Below, one piece after another: positions 37,394 to 46,872 of a DNA stretch of 64,000 nt (its first letter is position 1; every line of letters begins with the position of its first letter). Source of the DNA: Gimesia sp. GTDB lineage: Bacteria > Planctomycetota > Planctomycetia > Planctomycetales > Planctomycetaceae. The notes below the pieces were generated by a model. That model was not told the DNA's origin. It searched no databases and worked only from the letters and a program-made list of their open reading frames with translations. Both the position numbers and the translations under genes were made by a program. The stretch lies in the NCBI RefSeq assembly GCF_040219335.1, contig NZ_JAVJSQ010000026.1, positions 124,001 through 188,000 of the forward strand. Reading direction: 5' to 3'.

Positions 37394-38530
37394 CTAGTTT
37401 TCCAATTTTTTCACTTTTGCATTTCTGGCTTTGACGCAGCGTAAACCGAGTGCAGGACTGATTGTTTCGGGTGTGATCTTCGCCCGAAAAGCGGATCGCA
37501 GCCGGTCATAGCGATCTGTCCAGGCGCCGCCCCGGGCAATTCGCTGCGGATTCTCTTCCATCGTATCCCACACACTACCATCAGTGGGTGCATTCTGATA
37601 ATCATCGTGCCAGGGATCGGCAACGAACTCCCAGAGATAGCCGTGCATGTCATACAGGCCCCACGGATTTGGCTTGAGCGCTCCTACCGGAGGATCATTG
37701 CCGGCTGCATTTCCGGTATGCCAGGCATAGGGATCGAGTAGACTGGCCTCTTTTCCCATCTCACCCGGTTTTTGAGCCTGATCGCCAAAGCTGTAGGCAG
37801 TGTCGGTGCCGGCCCGACAGCAGTATTCCCACTCTGCTTCGGTGGGCAGGCGGATCATTTGATCTTTTCTGATCAGTCTATGCTTACGCAGCTGAATCGT
37901 CAGCTGATCACAGAACACGTTAGCGGTCTTCCAGTCGAACATCTCCGCGGAATTGCGGGGGCCTTTCCAGCGACTTGGATTACGGCCCATGATGGCTTCA
38001 TACAGATTCTGAGGAACTTCGTATTTTGAAATCCAGAAATCATCAGTGAAGGTCACTTCATGTACAGGCTTTTCAGATGGCTCTCCATCCTCAGAGCCCA
38101 TCTTGAAAGATTTTGGAAACTTCCCCTTGCCCGGTGTGATCAACACGAGTTCATCAACGAACTGTTTCAACAAGCGTATGTGTGCTTCTTCTTCCGCTTG
38201 CTTTTCCTTCTCCTTCTGGGCCTGTTCGATTTCTGCCAGCCGATCCTGCATCCAAGTTGATTTCTTACCGGGAACAAAGCCCTGATGTACGCGATCCAAC
38301 ATCGTTCCGGAAAGATTTGCCGGTAAGATCACCTTACTCCGCTCAAAGATCTGAACGTCCCCGAATTCCCCCAGGTCTGAACTGGCCACGACACCTGATG
38401 TTTTTTTCGGTATCTGCTGTTGTTGCTGGGCGATGACCACGTGAGAACTGACACTTAATAGCAGCATCAATACAACTGACAGGCAGACCTGCCTGTGGAC
38501 AATCGACGTGAACGATTTCTGATGAGTCAT
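37394..38530 (-). CDS. Formylglycine-generating-enzyme-like (SUMF1 domain) exported protein, probably non-catalytic
   Basis: About 378 residues with a signal peptide (VCLSVVLMLLLSVSSHVVIAQ), a Glu/Lys coiled coil (about 100-120) and an FGE-sulfatase domain from about residue 130. Family landmarks are FKMGSEDGEP, FWISKYEVPQNLYEAIMG, RLPTEAEWEYCCRAGTDTAYSFGD (in part), NPWGLYDMHGYLWEFVAD and RGGAW. In true FGEs two active-site cysteines follow the RGGS/A motif; here the segment is RGGAWTDRYDRLRSAFR, with none. It is thus probably a structural or binding relative rather than the sulfatase-activating enzyme. The frame starts at GTG 38539; ATG 38530 is equally possible. Confidence 0.85.
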   Translation of the reverse strand: MTHQKSFTSIVHRQVCLSVVLMLLLSVSSHVVIAQQQQQIPKKTSGVVASSDLGEFGDVQIFERSKVILPANLSGTMLDRVHQGFVPGKKSTWMQDRLAEIEQAQKEKEKQAEEEAHIRLLKQFVDELVLITPGKGKFPKSFKMGSEDGEPSEKPVHEVTFTDDFWISKYEVPQNLYEAIMGRNPSRWKGPRNSAEMFDWKTANVFCDQLTIQLRKHRLIRKDQMIRLPTEAEWEYCCRAGTDTAYSFGDQAQKPGEMGKEASLLDPYAWHTGNAAGNDPPVGALKPNPWGLYDMHGYLWEFVADPWHDDYQNAPTDGSVWDTMEENPQRIARGGAWTDRYDRLRSAFRAKITPETISPALGLRCVKARNAKVKKLEN

Positions 38531-38681
38531 ATGCTTCACTACAGATCGGGATTTTGTTAGGGTACACTTTTCAACTTTGAATTTTACCAGCGCAGGACTT
38601 GAACTGAAAGTGGAGTCGGGATTTCGACCGGCTGGCTTTCCAGTTTCTGCTCTGCCTGTTTAATGCCAGTCAGGTCCGTAC

Positions 38682-39266
38682 ATGACAGAATCAGCCCGTT
38701 CTTTTCCCCGCAGTATCGATCTGCTATCGCATCAGGAATCCCGTCTGGCCGTCGTAGACGTTCAGGAAAAACTGCTGCCCGTCATTCCCCAGGGAGATCA
38801 GCTGGTGGCACGCATTCAGCAACTGATTCAGGCAGCCCGGCTGTTTAAGATACCATTAAGCTGTAGCGAGCAGTATCCCAAAGGCCTGGGACCGACGGTT
38901 CCCGAGCTGGCAGAGATGCTGCCTGCCCCAAAGGAAAAACTCCATTTCAGTGCCAGTGAGTGTCTGGGCTGGGGCGCTGCTGCCAACATGGCTGACAGTA
39001 GAACCAAAGTCGTGCTGACCGGCATTGAAGCACATATCTGTGTGCAGCAGACGGCCCTGGATCTGCTCGCGCTGGGATATCGCGTGACCATTCCCGTCGA
39101 TGCGGTTGCCAGTCGGAATCAGCTCGACTGGGAAATCGCACTTAAGCGGATGGAGAATTCGGGAGCCAGCATTACCACCACTGAGTCAATTCTGTTTGAA
39201 TGGTGCGAGGTGGCAGGTACCGAGGAATTTAAACAGATCAGTCGCCTGGTGACTGGAAAAAAATGA
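38682..39266 (+). CDS. Isochorismatase-like cysteine hydrolase
   Basis: A 194-residue hydrolase with the catalytic triad of the family: D26 in AVVDVQEK, K86 in EKLHF and C120 in GIEAHICVQQTA. The non-Pro cis-peptide region lies just before C120. The family hydrolyses amides or enol ethers (nicotinamidase, N-carbamoylsarcosine amidase, isochorismatase). Cytoplasmic, with no signal. It lies 65 bases upstream of the aminotransferase gene, so the two may share a transcript. The substrate is not identifiable from sequence. Confidence 0.88.
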   Translation: MTESARSFPRSIDLLSHQESRLAVVDVQEKLLPVIPQGDQLVARIQQLIQAARLFKIPLSCSEQYPKGLGPTVPELAEMLPAPKEKLHFSASECLGWGAAANMADSRTKVVLTGIEAHICVQQTALDLLALGYRVTIPVDAVASRNQLDWEIALKRMENSGASITTTESILFEWCEVAGTEEFKQISRLVTGKK

Positions 39267-39331
39267 GTCACCTGGAGTATCGTCGTTAAGAGACCTGACC
39301 GCGTTCCATTTAACCTGAACGAGTACCAATC

Positions 39332-40531
39332 ATGAGTATCGAACATCACCAGCATCCTCCCGTCCATCCTCCCCGTCGCACTCTGATGGGCCCTGGCCCC
39401 AGTGATGTTTCTGCCAGTGTGCTGGCCGCACTGGGCGCACCGACCGTAGGCCACCTGGATCCCTACTTCCTGAAAGTCATGGATGAAGTGCAGGACATGC
39501 TACGGGAAATCTTCCACACGCGGAACGAACTGACGCTCGCAGTCAGCGGGACCGGCAGCTCCGGAATGGAAGCCTGTGTGGTGAACCTGCTCGAAGCGGG
39601 CGACAAGATCGTGGTCTGCACCAACGGTGTCTTCGGCGGTCGTATGGCGGATGTGGCGGGTCGCATTGGAGCTGAAGTCGTTCAGATCGAACGTCCTTTT
39701 GGAGAAGTCTTTTCAGTCGAGGAGATCAAAGAAGTCCTGGAGAAAGAAAAGCCAAAGGTCCTGGGAATCGTACACGCGGAAACATCCACGGGAGCGGCTC
39801 AGCCGCTGAAAGAGATTTCGGAAGCAGTCCACGAAGCCGATGCTCTGTTGCTGGTCGACTGTGTGACCTCACTCGGGGGGATGCCCGTCAAAGTGGATGA
39901 ATGGAACATCGACGCCGCCTACAGCGGCACCCAGAAATGTCTGAGCTGTCCTCCCGGACTGGCGCCGGTGACCTTCAGCTCACGTGCCGTCGCCACTATG
40001 GATGCCCGTAAGACCAAGGTCTCCAGTTGGTACCTGGATATGTCGATGGTCCGTTCATACTGGGGAGACTCACGAGCCTATCACCATACTGCACCGATTA
40101 ACATGAATTATGGCCTGCATCAGGCGCTGCGGCTCGTCCTCGAAGAAGGGCTCGAAAACCGCTTTTCGCGGCATTATTCCAATCACTGTGCCCTCAAAGC
40201 AGGTCTGAAAGCGATCGGAATCGAATTCGCCGTTGGGGAAGATCACCAGCTGCCGATGTTGAACGCCGTCAAAATTCCGGATGGCATCGACGATGCGACC
40301 ATCCGCGGTCAACTGCTGAAATGGTTCGGAATTGAGATCGGTGGCGGCCTGGGCCCCATGAAGGGCAAAACGTGGCGGATTGGTCTGATGGGCGAAAGCA
40401 GCTGTAACACGAACGTGCTGCAGTTCCTCTCGGCTCTGGAACTCTGTCTGCTGCAGGCGGGTTACCAGCTGACCCCGGGGGCCAGCGTTGCCGCTGCAAA
40501 TGATTTTTACCGCACAACTATCACAGGCTGA
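39332..40531 (+). CDS. Class V aminotransferase (alanine/serine-glyoxylate type)
   Basis: A 399-residue PLP enzyme of the alanine-glyoxylate/serine-pyruvate aminotransferase group. The start of the domain reads [27 protein letters not shown] (in part). The cofactor-contacting block is [10 protein letters not shown], the Asp that holds the pyridine N is in [11 protein letters not shown], and the Schiff-base Lys is in [12 protein letters not shown]. These enzymes detoxify glyoxylate and link glycine, serine and alanine pools. It follows the isochorismatase-like gene. Which amino donor is used cannot be told. Confidence 0.92.
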   Translation: MSIEHHQHPPVHPPRRTLMGPGPSDVSASVLAALGAPTVGHLDPYFLKVMDEVQDMLREIFHTRNELTLAVSGTGSSGMEACVVNLLEAGDKIVVCTNGVFGGRMADVAGRIGAEVVQIERPFGEVFSVEEIKEVLEKEKPKVLGIVHAETSTGAAQPLKEISEAVHEADALLLVDCVTSLGGMPVKVDEWNIDAAYSGTQKCLSCPPGLAPVTFSSRAVATMDARKTKVSSWYLDMSMVRSYWGDSRAYHHTAPINMNYGLHQALRLVLEEGLENRFSRHYSNHCALKAGLKAIGIEFAVGEDHQLPMLNAVKIPDGIDDATIRGQLLKWFGIEIGGGLGPMKGKTWRIGLMGESSCNTNVLQFLSALELCLLQAGYQLTPGASVAAANDFYRTTITG

Positions 40532-40778
40532 CCTTCCGGTCGGCTGGAACTTTCAGATTCTGGTCGATTCCCGGCAGGATTTTGTGATGCGTGCGGGTAA
40601 GAATTCCGATTCCTAAGATACGACTCTCATGAGACTTGCCGACCACCAAAGGTCGCGTTATATTGAAATGAGATTGAAAGCTGACTCAAAAAGTTTGCTT
40701 TTCAGTTTTGTGAGAAAATTTTCGAACATTCTCATGAATTTTTGTGTCGAATGAGTGGCAATCACCAAAATGATCGCC

Positions 40779-40784
40779 TATCAT
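40779..40784 (+). promoter_or_regulatory. Candidate -10 box (TATCAT) of the tRNA-Asp gene
   Basis: TATCAT lies 17 bases before the mature tRNA 5' end. A -35 element is poor, so the assignment is tentative. Confidence 0.3.
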
Positions 40785-40800
40785 CTCCGACCACCTGAAA

Positions 40801-40874
<74 letters not shown>

Positions 40875-40892
40875 CTTTTTGGTTAAAACTGT

Positions 40893-40928
40893 AAAAGGAC
40901 ATCGAATCATTGATTCGATGTCCTTTTT
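40893..40928 (+). terminator. Intrinsic terminator after tRNA-Asp
   Basis: A long, nearly perfect palindrome (40893-40909 with 40911-40927) forms a stem of at least 14 bp and ends in a TTTTTT run. Confidence 0.85.
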
Positions 40929-40982
40929 TCATTTGATACCAGCCTGTAACGGTATAAGCTGTTGCTGCACATTGACTGAACC

Positions 40983-41711
40983 ATGACTGGTTCAGTCCGG
41001 AGAGCGAGGGTGATAGACGACTTTCTATTAACGCTGGCCGCGATCGGCATCCTGCTGGGTGGCTTTTTCATTATGATCGTGGCGGTCTGCCTCTGGGAAA
41101 AGCAGTCGATCCAACCCTTCTATTTTCCAGATCCGGGTCAGGAATATCCCCCGGTCCAGGCTGCAACCAAAGCGAACAGCGAAGCCTTCCGGCTCGGCTT
41201 TGATCATGGCTGCCTCTGTCATTTTGGCAAAGCCCAGATGTATAAAGTGCGTTTTGACTTCTGGACCACACCCGACTGTTCAACCATCGCCACCGTCAGT
41301 GGTGGTACGATCCTGAATATACCGAACAAAGCAATCTGGTTCTTCACTAAGTCAACCGATGGACGCGTACTGGCTACCACCAACGAGATCGGGGCACAGG
41401 ACATTTCCGGCGTGCTGGAACAGTCGACCTGGTCCAACTACGAGTTCGAGGCCCTCTATCAGAAACACCAGGCGCGACTTGAGGAAATTGCAATCGAGCC
41501 TTTCGAGGCGGACAATCCTGTGGCCGGCTATTTTCAAATCCGGAAAAAGCAAGCCGAGCAACTCGTCAAACACTCAGACGCTTATTACCTGGATGAAGAA
41601 GAACTGGTCTGGCGGTACAATCTCAAAGGGGCACTCAAGTATTACTTCATCTCGCAATGGGTACGGCCTCTCAAACGAGGATTGCGTTCGCTGGGCCTGG
41701 TGAAAGGATAG
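40983..41711 (+). CDS. Hypothetical membrane-anchored protein
   Basis: About 242 residues with one N-terminal membrane helix (FLLTLAAIGILLGGFFIMIVAVCLW) and a soluble remainder that begins with a Pro-rich FPDPGQEYPPV segment. The soluble part contains a mixed alpha/beta region and a charged helical C-terminus (WVRPLKRGLRSLGLVKG). GTG 41010 is an alternative start with GGAGAG just before it. I do not recognise the family. It opens a run of orphan genes after the tRNA. Confidence 0.6.
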   Translation: MTGSVRRARVIDDFLLTLAAIGILLGGFFIMIVAVCLWEKQSIQPFYFPDPGQEYPPVQAATKANSEAFRLGFDHGCLCHFGKAQMYKVRFDFWTTPDCSTIATVSGGTILNIPNKAIWFFTKSTDGRVLATTNEIGAQDISGVLEQSTWSNYEFEALYQKHQARLEEIAIEPFEADNPVAGYFQIRKKQAEQLVKHSDAYYLDEEELVWRYNLKGALKYYFISQWVRPLKRGLRSLGLVKG

Positions 41712-41725
41712 AGCGAATTGCGAGT

Positions 41726-42211
41726 TCAGGATAGCAGGCTGTAATCGGAGAGACAGAAACTGAAGAGGCCGAGTTCCTCAAAGTCATCATCGGGCTCCAA
41801 TTCAATGCGGCACATTAACCGAACGTTTCCGGCCGTGACAATCTGAATCACTCCAGGTAAAGTCGGCACATCCTGAACGGTGAAGGGAATCCTGGCATCA
41901 TCCAAAGCAGCCTTGAGCGTTTCGGCCAGCATTTTGTCGTGGATCACCCAGGGATCGATGTGCAGCGTCTTGCCGCCCGTGGGGATCTCAAAATCATCAC
42001 TGAAGATCTGAAACAGCTGATCCGCCCGGCTGAAATAGAATTCGATGTCGCCATACTTCCAGATCGTCGCGGTCTCAACATTTTTCGCATTGGATGGGCC
42101 CCACAAATCGGGTGATCCCAGCAGAGAACTGACAGACTCGCGTGACATCCCCAGTGAAATCTCTCCCAGGACGCCGGTTCTGAAAAATTCTTCTAAACAC
42201 ACTGCAAGCAT
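41726..42211 (-). CDS. Hypothetical protein (immunity-like)
   Basis: A 161-residue acidic soluble protein. The N-terminal half holds LGEISLGMSRESVSSLLGSPDLWG, in part a pattern (LGMSRxxVxxLLGxPD) that I associate with small bacterial proteins of immunity-type accessory loci; the middle reads WKYGDIEFYFSRADQLFQIF. The family name is unknown to me and the functional hint is weak. It converges with the membrane protein, with stop codons 14 bases apart, and diverges from the next gene. Confidence 0.6.
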   Translation of the reverse strand: MLAVCLEEFFRTGVLGEISLGMSRESVSSLLGSPDLWGPSNAKNVETATIWKYGDIEFYFSRADQLFQIFSDDFEIPTGGKTLHIDPWVIHDKMLAETLKAALDDARIPFTVQDVPTLPGVIQIVTAGNVRLMCRIELEPDDDFEELGLFSFCLSDYSLLS

Positions 42212-42357
42212 GTTGCCTCTGCTTTATACTGGAACCGTTGATTTAGATTTGCTCTCATCCAGTTGACAGTTGCATGGCGAGTAAAGTTCGCAGCTCTGAA
42301 ATCATTTTCAGGACTCTGCTGATACAGAAAACATACCCAAACAGGAATTGATATTTT

Positions 42358-42837
42358 ATGGTTGATATCTCGTCCTATCTGCCGGAACGGACGATCAAAC
42401 GTCTGCGCTGCGTCGAAAGTGGAACGTGTGTGCTATTGGATCCAAATCCGCCTGACTGGAAACGGGCTGAAATTACTGGGCCCCGGAAACTCGCCGCTAC
42501 GGATGCGGAACTATTGAGCCAACTGCTGCTGAATCCTGATTCCTGGTATCGTTGCAAAAAACGCTGTCTGCCCAGCGAGACTGCGATCTTCAGCCTGGAA
42601 GCCATTTCCGGAAAAGTAAATGTCTTCATTGACATGTCCTGCGCCGGCTGGCGGGTCCTGAAGCCGTCACATGCTCAATCTTCAGCTTTCTTTGATCCGG
42701 TCTATCGAGAAGTACGAGGCATCCTGCAACGAACCTTTCCAGAGTTAGCTTCTCGGCACGCACGCGCTCTGTGGAAACAAGGTGTCATTCATGATCTGTG
42801 CCAAAAAGCCAGGCAGAACAGGCGGGAACCCGAATAA
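42358..42837 (+). CDS. Hypothetical protein
   Basis: A 159-residue soluble protein with no signal peptide. The middle segment (AIFSLEAISGKVNVFIDMSC) looks like two beta strands and the C-terminal third is helical and basic (LASRHARALWKQGVIHDLCQKARQ). Several cysteines (CVESGTCVLL, RCKKRC) are spaced in pairs but do not form a clear zinc motif. The family is not recognised. It is one of the orphan genes after the tRNA. Confidence 0.6.
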   Translation: MVDISSYLPERTIKRLRCVESGTCVLLDPNPPDWKRAEITGPRKLAATDAELLSQLLLNPDSWYRCKKRCLPSETAIFSLEAISGKVNVFIDMSCAGWRVLKPSHAQSSAFFDPVYREVRGILQRTFPELASRHARALWKQGVIHDLCQKARQNRREPE

Positions 42838-42968
42838 GCCTCGCAACGCCTAATAAAACTTCTTCTTGACACGTCGCCTGGGACTGATACGATAAATTGG
42901 TCCACCTCTTCATTTGAGTTCGTTCACTTCTCTACTCAATTCTCAAAAGTCGACGAAGGAGATGTCAC

Positions 42969-43751
42969 ATGATTTATGCACTACATCCATTTCCCCGTCC
43001 TCCTGCAAAGACAGGCCCCGAGCAACCACTACCTGACATTCGCGAAACACTGGCATCCAGACCCGCTTGTCAAAATGAGCGCGCAGTTGCGAATACACTT
43101 CTCCTGGATGTCATTGTTGACGGACTCCACGATATCGGGGTGCCATTTTACATCACTCATTGTCATGAGACGCACGGTGATTTACATCTGTCCGTGACAG
43201 CGGCCGGTCAGGGCCACGAAGTCGCAGCGGGGGATGAATTGCGCGGAGGACTGTTTATCCGCAACTCGGAAACGTGCCGCTTCGAAACACTGGTCTGCAC
43301 CCGACTGTTTCGGGTTGTCTGTGAAAACGGCGCCTTGATGGAATGTGAAAAAGAGCAGTCTTTCACGATCGCCGAAGAGGGCGTCCCCCCTGGTGACTGG
43401 CAGGCGCAGGTCAAACGAATCATTCAGCTTTCGTTTGATCAGGAGCACTTACGCTGGGATTTTCGGCGTTTTGAAGCCACCACAAATCAGATTATTATTA
43501 CCCCCTACGAATTCCTGTTACAGTTGCACGCTCAGCGATTGATCGACGATGACGAACAGTCCGCCATCCAGGCGGCCTTTCAGGAAAATGCAGACTTTTC
43601 TATGTATGGTCTGATCAATGCAGTGACGCAGACGGCACATCATCACCGGGCCAGCGACCAATGGATTCGCGCGTTTGAAATTGAACGACTGGCAGGAGAA
43701 ATTTTAAGGGGAGATCATAATCTGCGCGCGTATGAATTTGCGATGTCGTGA
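42969..43751 (+). CDS. DUF932-like protein (tentative)
   Basis: A 260-residue protein. The segment GGLFIRNSETCRFETLVCTRLFRVVCENGALM (quoted in part: LVCTRLFRVVCENG) resembles the core of DUF932, a family of plasmid- and phage-associated proteins in which an RVVCxN motif follows a beta strand. The C-terminal half is helical with a His-rich TQTAHHHRAS segment, also like that family. There is no signal or membrane helix. If correct, this is a sign of mobile-element ancestry for the orphan region. The match was judged by eye only. Confidence 0.5.
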   Translation: MIYALHPFPRPPAKTGPEQPLPDIRETLASRPACQNERAVANTLLLDVIVDGLHDIGVPFYITHCHETHGDLHLSVTAAGQGHEVAAGDELRGGLFIRNSETCRFETLVCTRLFRVVCENGALMECEKEQSFTIAEEGVPPGDWQAQVKRIIQLSFDQEHLRWDFRRFEATTNQIIITPYEFLLQLHAQRLIDDDEQSAIQAAFQENADFSMYGLINAVTQTAHHHRASDQWIRAFEIERLAGEILRGDHNLRAYEFAMS

Positions 43752-43803
43752 TTGCGGGTCATCTGGTTTCTGACCGCTGAAAAGACAGATAGATGAAATG
43801 CGC

Positions 43804-44232
43804 TCAACGACTTTCCGCAGACGTTTCAATCACAGACTTACTGATTGTGTGAACCAGATCATCTTCGGAGGCGGTGTACTCTTCCAAATCCAATGCGTGA
43901 GAACGGGGCAGGGTAATCTGCAGGCCGCCGACAAGGGTATCGATGAGTTGAATTCGATCCCGGGCGAACTCAGCATCCTGGACCACTGTCACATTACCAG
44001 CGTAGAGATTGATGAAGTACTGGGTCTGCTGGAGGTAGTTTCCGTTATTGTGCGAAAAGCGCAGGGTCCCGTTTGGCGTGACGCGTACATTTTCTACTCG
44101 TTCCAGTTCGATCGTATGCCGCTGGAGTTTCACGGTCTGCGTGCTGGCTGATTTCTGATCCTGAGGAGTTACCATCAGAATGGCGAAACCAATCAACAGA
44201 ACGGCGATGAGACTCAAGGCGATTCTATCCAT
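43804..44232 (-). CDS. Hypothetical N-anchored protein
   Basis: A 142-residue protein with an N-terminal membrane anchor (IALSLIAVLLIGFAILMV) and an extracytoplasmic domain rich in beta strands (ELERVENVRVTPNGTLRF, FINLYAGNVTVVQDAEF). Three consecutive ATG codons start the frame (44238, 44235, 44232); the third is best spaced from GGAG. The family is not recognised. It converges with the DUF932-like gene. Confidence 0.58.
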   Translation of the reverse strand: MDRIALSLIAVLLIGFAILMVTPQDQKSASTQTVKLQRHTIELERVENVRVTPNGTLRFSHNNGNYLQQTQYFINLYAGNVTVVQDAEFARDRIQLIDTLVGGLQITLPRSHALDLEEYTASEDDLVHTISKSVIETSAESR

Positions 44233-44423
44233 CATCATTCTCCAGAAAGAACGTGCCTGCTTTCAAGAATCACGATTGTGATCCTAACTCATCAGCCTGC
44301 TTAATCAAGGAGAATGTCGTGTTTTTCTAGAGAGGGATGTTGAGCGTAAGCAATCCAGTTGGATAAACCCTGTTAAGTTTATAAGTTAAATCAGTCTGAG
44401 GTAAATCCTGTATCCGGATAACG

Positions 44424-44888
44424 ATGATGCAATTTATAATCTCTTATGAGCTACGAAACCATGGATGGGCGATCGTCTCCCTGTCCGACGGTCAGACAAC
44501 AGTGGAACGTGCTGCCTCCGGTTTGCATGACAGCCTGCTTGATCTGGCACAGATGGCATTATCAATTCTCAGTGGGTCCTCGGATTCAACAGCCTGTTTC
44601 CTCGACGAGCCGGGGGAATTACAACTGATAGTCAGACAAAATGATGAAAAGGCAAGCTATGAAGTCCTGTGGTTTCCGGATGGGATGAGAGGAAAAACAA
44701 CTTCTCGCCAAGATAGTGAGATTCTCCTGCAAGGTGTGACAACAGGCCGGCGCATCGTGCAACAGATTAACCAGGTTCTTTGGAAAATTCACGAACAGAT
44801 TGAAGCCAGGGATTATCACCGGCGCTGGGGTAAAGAGTTTCCGCTGCACGAGTACCAGCGATTGGCGGAACATGCTGAAAAAATGTGA
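44424..44888 (+). CDS. Hypothetical protein (immunity-like)
   Basis: A 154-residue soluble protein: an N-terminal beta hairpin (QFIISYELRNHGWAIVSLSD), a helix (LLDLAQMALSIL), further strands (LQLIVRQNDEKASYEVLWF) and a long C-terminal helix (VQQINQVLWKIHEQIEARDY). The order is reminiscent of immunity proteins from contact-dependent systems, but no family is named with confidence. It lies 38 bases upstream of the next gene on the same strand. Confidence 0.58.
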   Translation: MMQFIISYELRNHGWAIVSLSDGQTTVERAASGLHDSLLDLAQMALSILSGSSDSTACFLDEPGELQLIVRQNDEKASYEVLWFPDGMRGKTTSRQDSEILLQGVTTGRRIVQQINQVLWKIHEQIEARDYHRRWGKEFPLHEYQRLAEHAEKM

Positions 44889-44926
44889 AGACTAAATTTT
44901 AAAAACATATCGCGAAAGTATAAATC

Positions 44927-45409
44927 ATGATCGACCCCTGTTTTGAACTGGGGTTCTCTCTGGAACTGGGCGGCCAATATTCCTGGCGTCTGAAAGAGGG
45001 AGAACTGCGCTATCGCGGGACCCGGGAATTTGCGGGGCTGATTGAAGGTCGTATTCCCGCCTCTGACGAGCAGGTTGAATGTTTCGTTGCAGCCCTGGCC
45101 CTGGATCTGCTGGATACCTGGAACTGGCGGGACGACTATCATCAGCAGGACGTGCAAATGGATGTGCTGGACGGAGGGCACTGGTGGCTCAAGGCAAAAT
45201 TACATGATCGTGTCTGTCACACCGCTGGCGAGAACGCCTATCCCTCGTATCATGATCCCAGACAGACAACTTTGAACCCGGAACGATTCGACCTGCTTCG
45301 CGCTGGACTCTACGAGGCGTTTCAGATCGAGCACTTTATCTATCAGGCCCGCTGGCGACAACAGCAGGCAGAACGCCTCGCTTCTGACGTAACGAGTTCC
45401 CAGGAATAA
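44927..45409 (+). CDS. Hypothetical protein
   Basis: A 160-residue protein, Trp/Asp/Glu-rich and without signal peptide. It begins MIDPCFELGFSLELGGQYSW and contains ALDLLDTWNWRDDYHQQDVQ and HDRVCHTAGENAYPSY. It is in tandem with the preceding orphan gene and 106 bases before the next start. The family is not recognised; size, acidity and setting match its neighbours. Confidence 0.57.
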   Translation: MIDPCFELGFSLELGGQYSWRLKEGELRYRGTREFAGLIEGRIPASDEQVECFVAALALDLLDTWNWRDDYHQQDVQMDVLDGGHWWLKAKLHDRVCHTAGENAYPSYHDPRQTTLNPERFDLLRAGLYEAFQIEHFIYQARWRQQQAERLASDVTSSQE

Positions 45410-45515
45410 GCGGATTGTGTTGTTCGATGTTATCGCGATAAAATCACACGTTTATCGGGGATCACACAAAGCCCCCTCTTTAGTTTGCCTCCCTTCAAAA
45501 GATAGTTTCCCCCGC

Positions 45516-45902
45516 ATGGACTTTAACGAAGACTTCAACAACTGGCTGACCGCTGCGCCCTCTGAGGACATTCCGGATGATGTAGCAGCGTTCCATTTTA
45601 ATCTGTATGAATCTGCGGGTGACGATGAGATCAGGTTTGGCATCGACCTGGTCGGCACAGGGAGTTTCGATCTTGAAGATGATGACTGGGCCTGCGAGGA
45701 GGTCTGGACGCCTGAGCAACGAATGCTGTATATTCCCCTTGAGGCCTCCGGGACAGAGTGGGAGGCGTGTCTCTCCTGCATGAAGTCTCTGGTTCAGAAT
45801 TATCTCAATACAGTACAGGGCCCTGCTGAAAAGCTGAAGTCCGGAGCCGCGGTCGGCATCGGGTTTGTGGATGGTGACATCGAACTGGCCTGGCAGAGAT
45901 AA
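45516..45902 (+). CDS. Hypothetical acidic protein (immunity-like)
   Basis: The frame runs from 45417, but the first 33 residues look non-coding in composition; ATG 45516 begins the acidic protein MDFNEDFNNWLTAAPSEDIP. At 128 residues it is strongly acidic (GSFDLEDDDWACEEVW) and ends in AVGIGFVDGDIELAW. That ending and the helix before it (ACLSCMKSLVQNYL) are typical of small immunity-type proteins, though this is my judgement from pattern alone. It is followed by the short-chain dehydrogenase gene after 70 bases. Confidence 0.6.
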   Translation: MDFNEDFNNWLTAAPSEDIPDDVAAFHFNLYESAGDDEIRFGIDLVGTGSFDLEDDDWACEEVWTPEQRMLYIPLEASGTEWEACLSCMKSLVQNYLNTVQGPAEKLKSGAAVGIGFVDGDIELAWQR

Positions 45903-45972
45903 AGCGTATACGAACCGCGACTGGTCGGCGACTAACACAACAAGCAATTCAACTGAACGGAGTCAGAACAGT

Positions 45973-46782
45973 ATGAAGACAGTCTTGATCACCGGTGCTT
46001 CTGCCGGATTTGGAAAACTGGTTGCTGAGAAACTACTGGCGAAAGGCTATACCGTATACGCGGCAGCACGGCGGGTCGAGCGGATGCAGGACCTGGAAGC
46101 CAAAGGCGCTCATGTGATGCACATGGATGTGACCGATAACGAATCCGTCAAAGCGGGAGTGGGGCGCGTTCTGGATGAACAGCAGCGAATCGATGTGCTG
46201 TTCAACAACGCGGGCTACGGTTCGTACGGCACAATTGAAGACATCCCACTGGAAGAGATTCAGCGTCAGTATGATGTCAATGTCTTCGGCATGGGACGCT
46301 TAATCCAGGCGGTTCTCCCCCAGATGCGTCAGCAGCGTTCGGGGACTATCATCAATACATCGTCAGTAGTCGGTCAGATTTCAACAGCCGTGGTGGGCTG
46401 GTACGCTTCGACCAAACACGCCGTCGAAGCTTTTTCGGATGCGCTGCGGATGGAGGTCAAGCCGCTGGGAATTGACGTGGTCATCATCGAGCCGGGCGCC
46501 GTCAAAACCGAATTCGACGAAGTCGCCTTTGGTACCCTCGACAGCCTGGATCTCGCGGAAGACTACAAACCTCTGGTCTCCGGCTTCCGTAAATATACCG
46601 GCGCGATGTATGCCAAGTGCCCGGGTCCGGAAGGGACAGCGAACGCCGTGATCAAAGCGATCGAGGCCAGGAATCCCAAGACCCGCTACGCAACAACGAT
46701 GGACGCTAAACTATTGCCCCGCGTGAAGCGACTGTTGACAGACAAGCTGTTCGATAAGGTTGTATTGAGTCAGATGAAGTAG
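45973..46782 (+). CDS. Short-chain dehydrogenase/reductase
   Basis: A 269-residue classical SDR. The cofactor motif TGASAGFG is at residues 7-14, NNAG lies near 80, the catalytic Ser is in INTSSVVG, and YASTK supplies the Tyr and Lys. Residues ARRVER after the second strand suggest NADP preference. The frame is open from 45865, but ATG 45973 has AACGGAG before it and the domain begins at once. It reduces or oxidises a small carbonyl or hydroxyl substrate that cannot be named. It interrupts the orphan region and is probably an ordinary metabolic gene. Confidence 0.9.
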   Translation: MKTVLITGASAGFGKLVAEKLLAKGYTVYAAARRVERMQDLEAKGAHVMHMDVTDNESVKAGVGRVLDEQQRIDVLFNNAGYGSYGTIEDIPLEEIQRQYDVNVFGMGRLIQAVLPQMRQQRSGTIINTSSVVGQISTAVVGWYASTKHAVEAFSDALRMEVKPLGIDVVIIEPGAVKTEFDEVAFGTLDSLDLAEDYKPLVSGFRKYTGAMYAKCPGPEGTANAVIKAIEARNPKTRYATTMDAKLLPRVKRLLTDKLFDKVVLSQMK

Positions 46783-46872
46783 AGTTTTTCCAACGAACCT
46801 GTCGTCCCTGTTACTGTGTCCTGCTCCTCGACGATCAAGTGCATCTCAATTTACAGATAGCAGGAGAAACCA

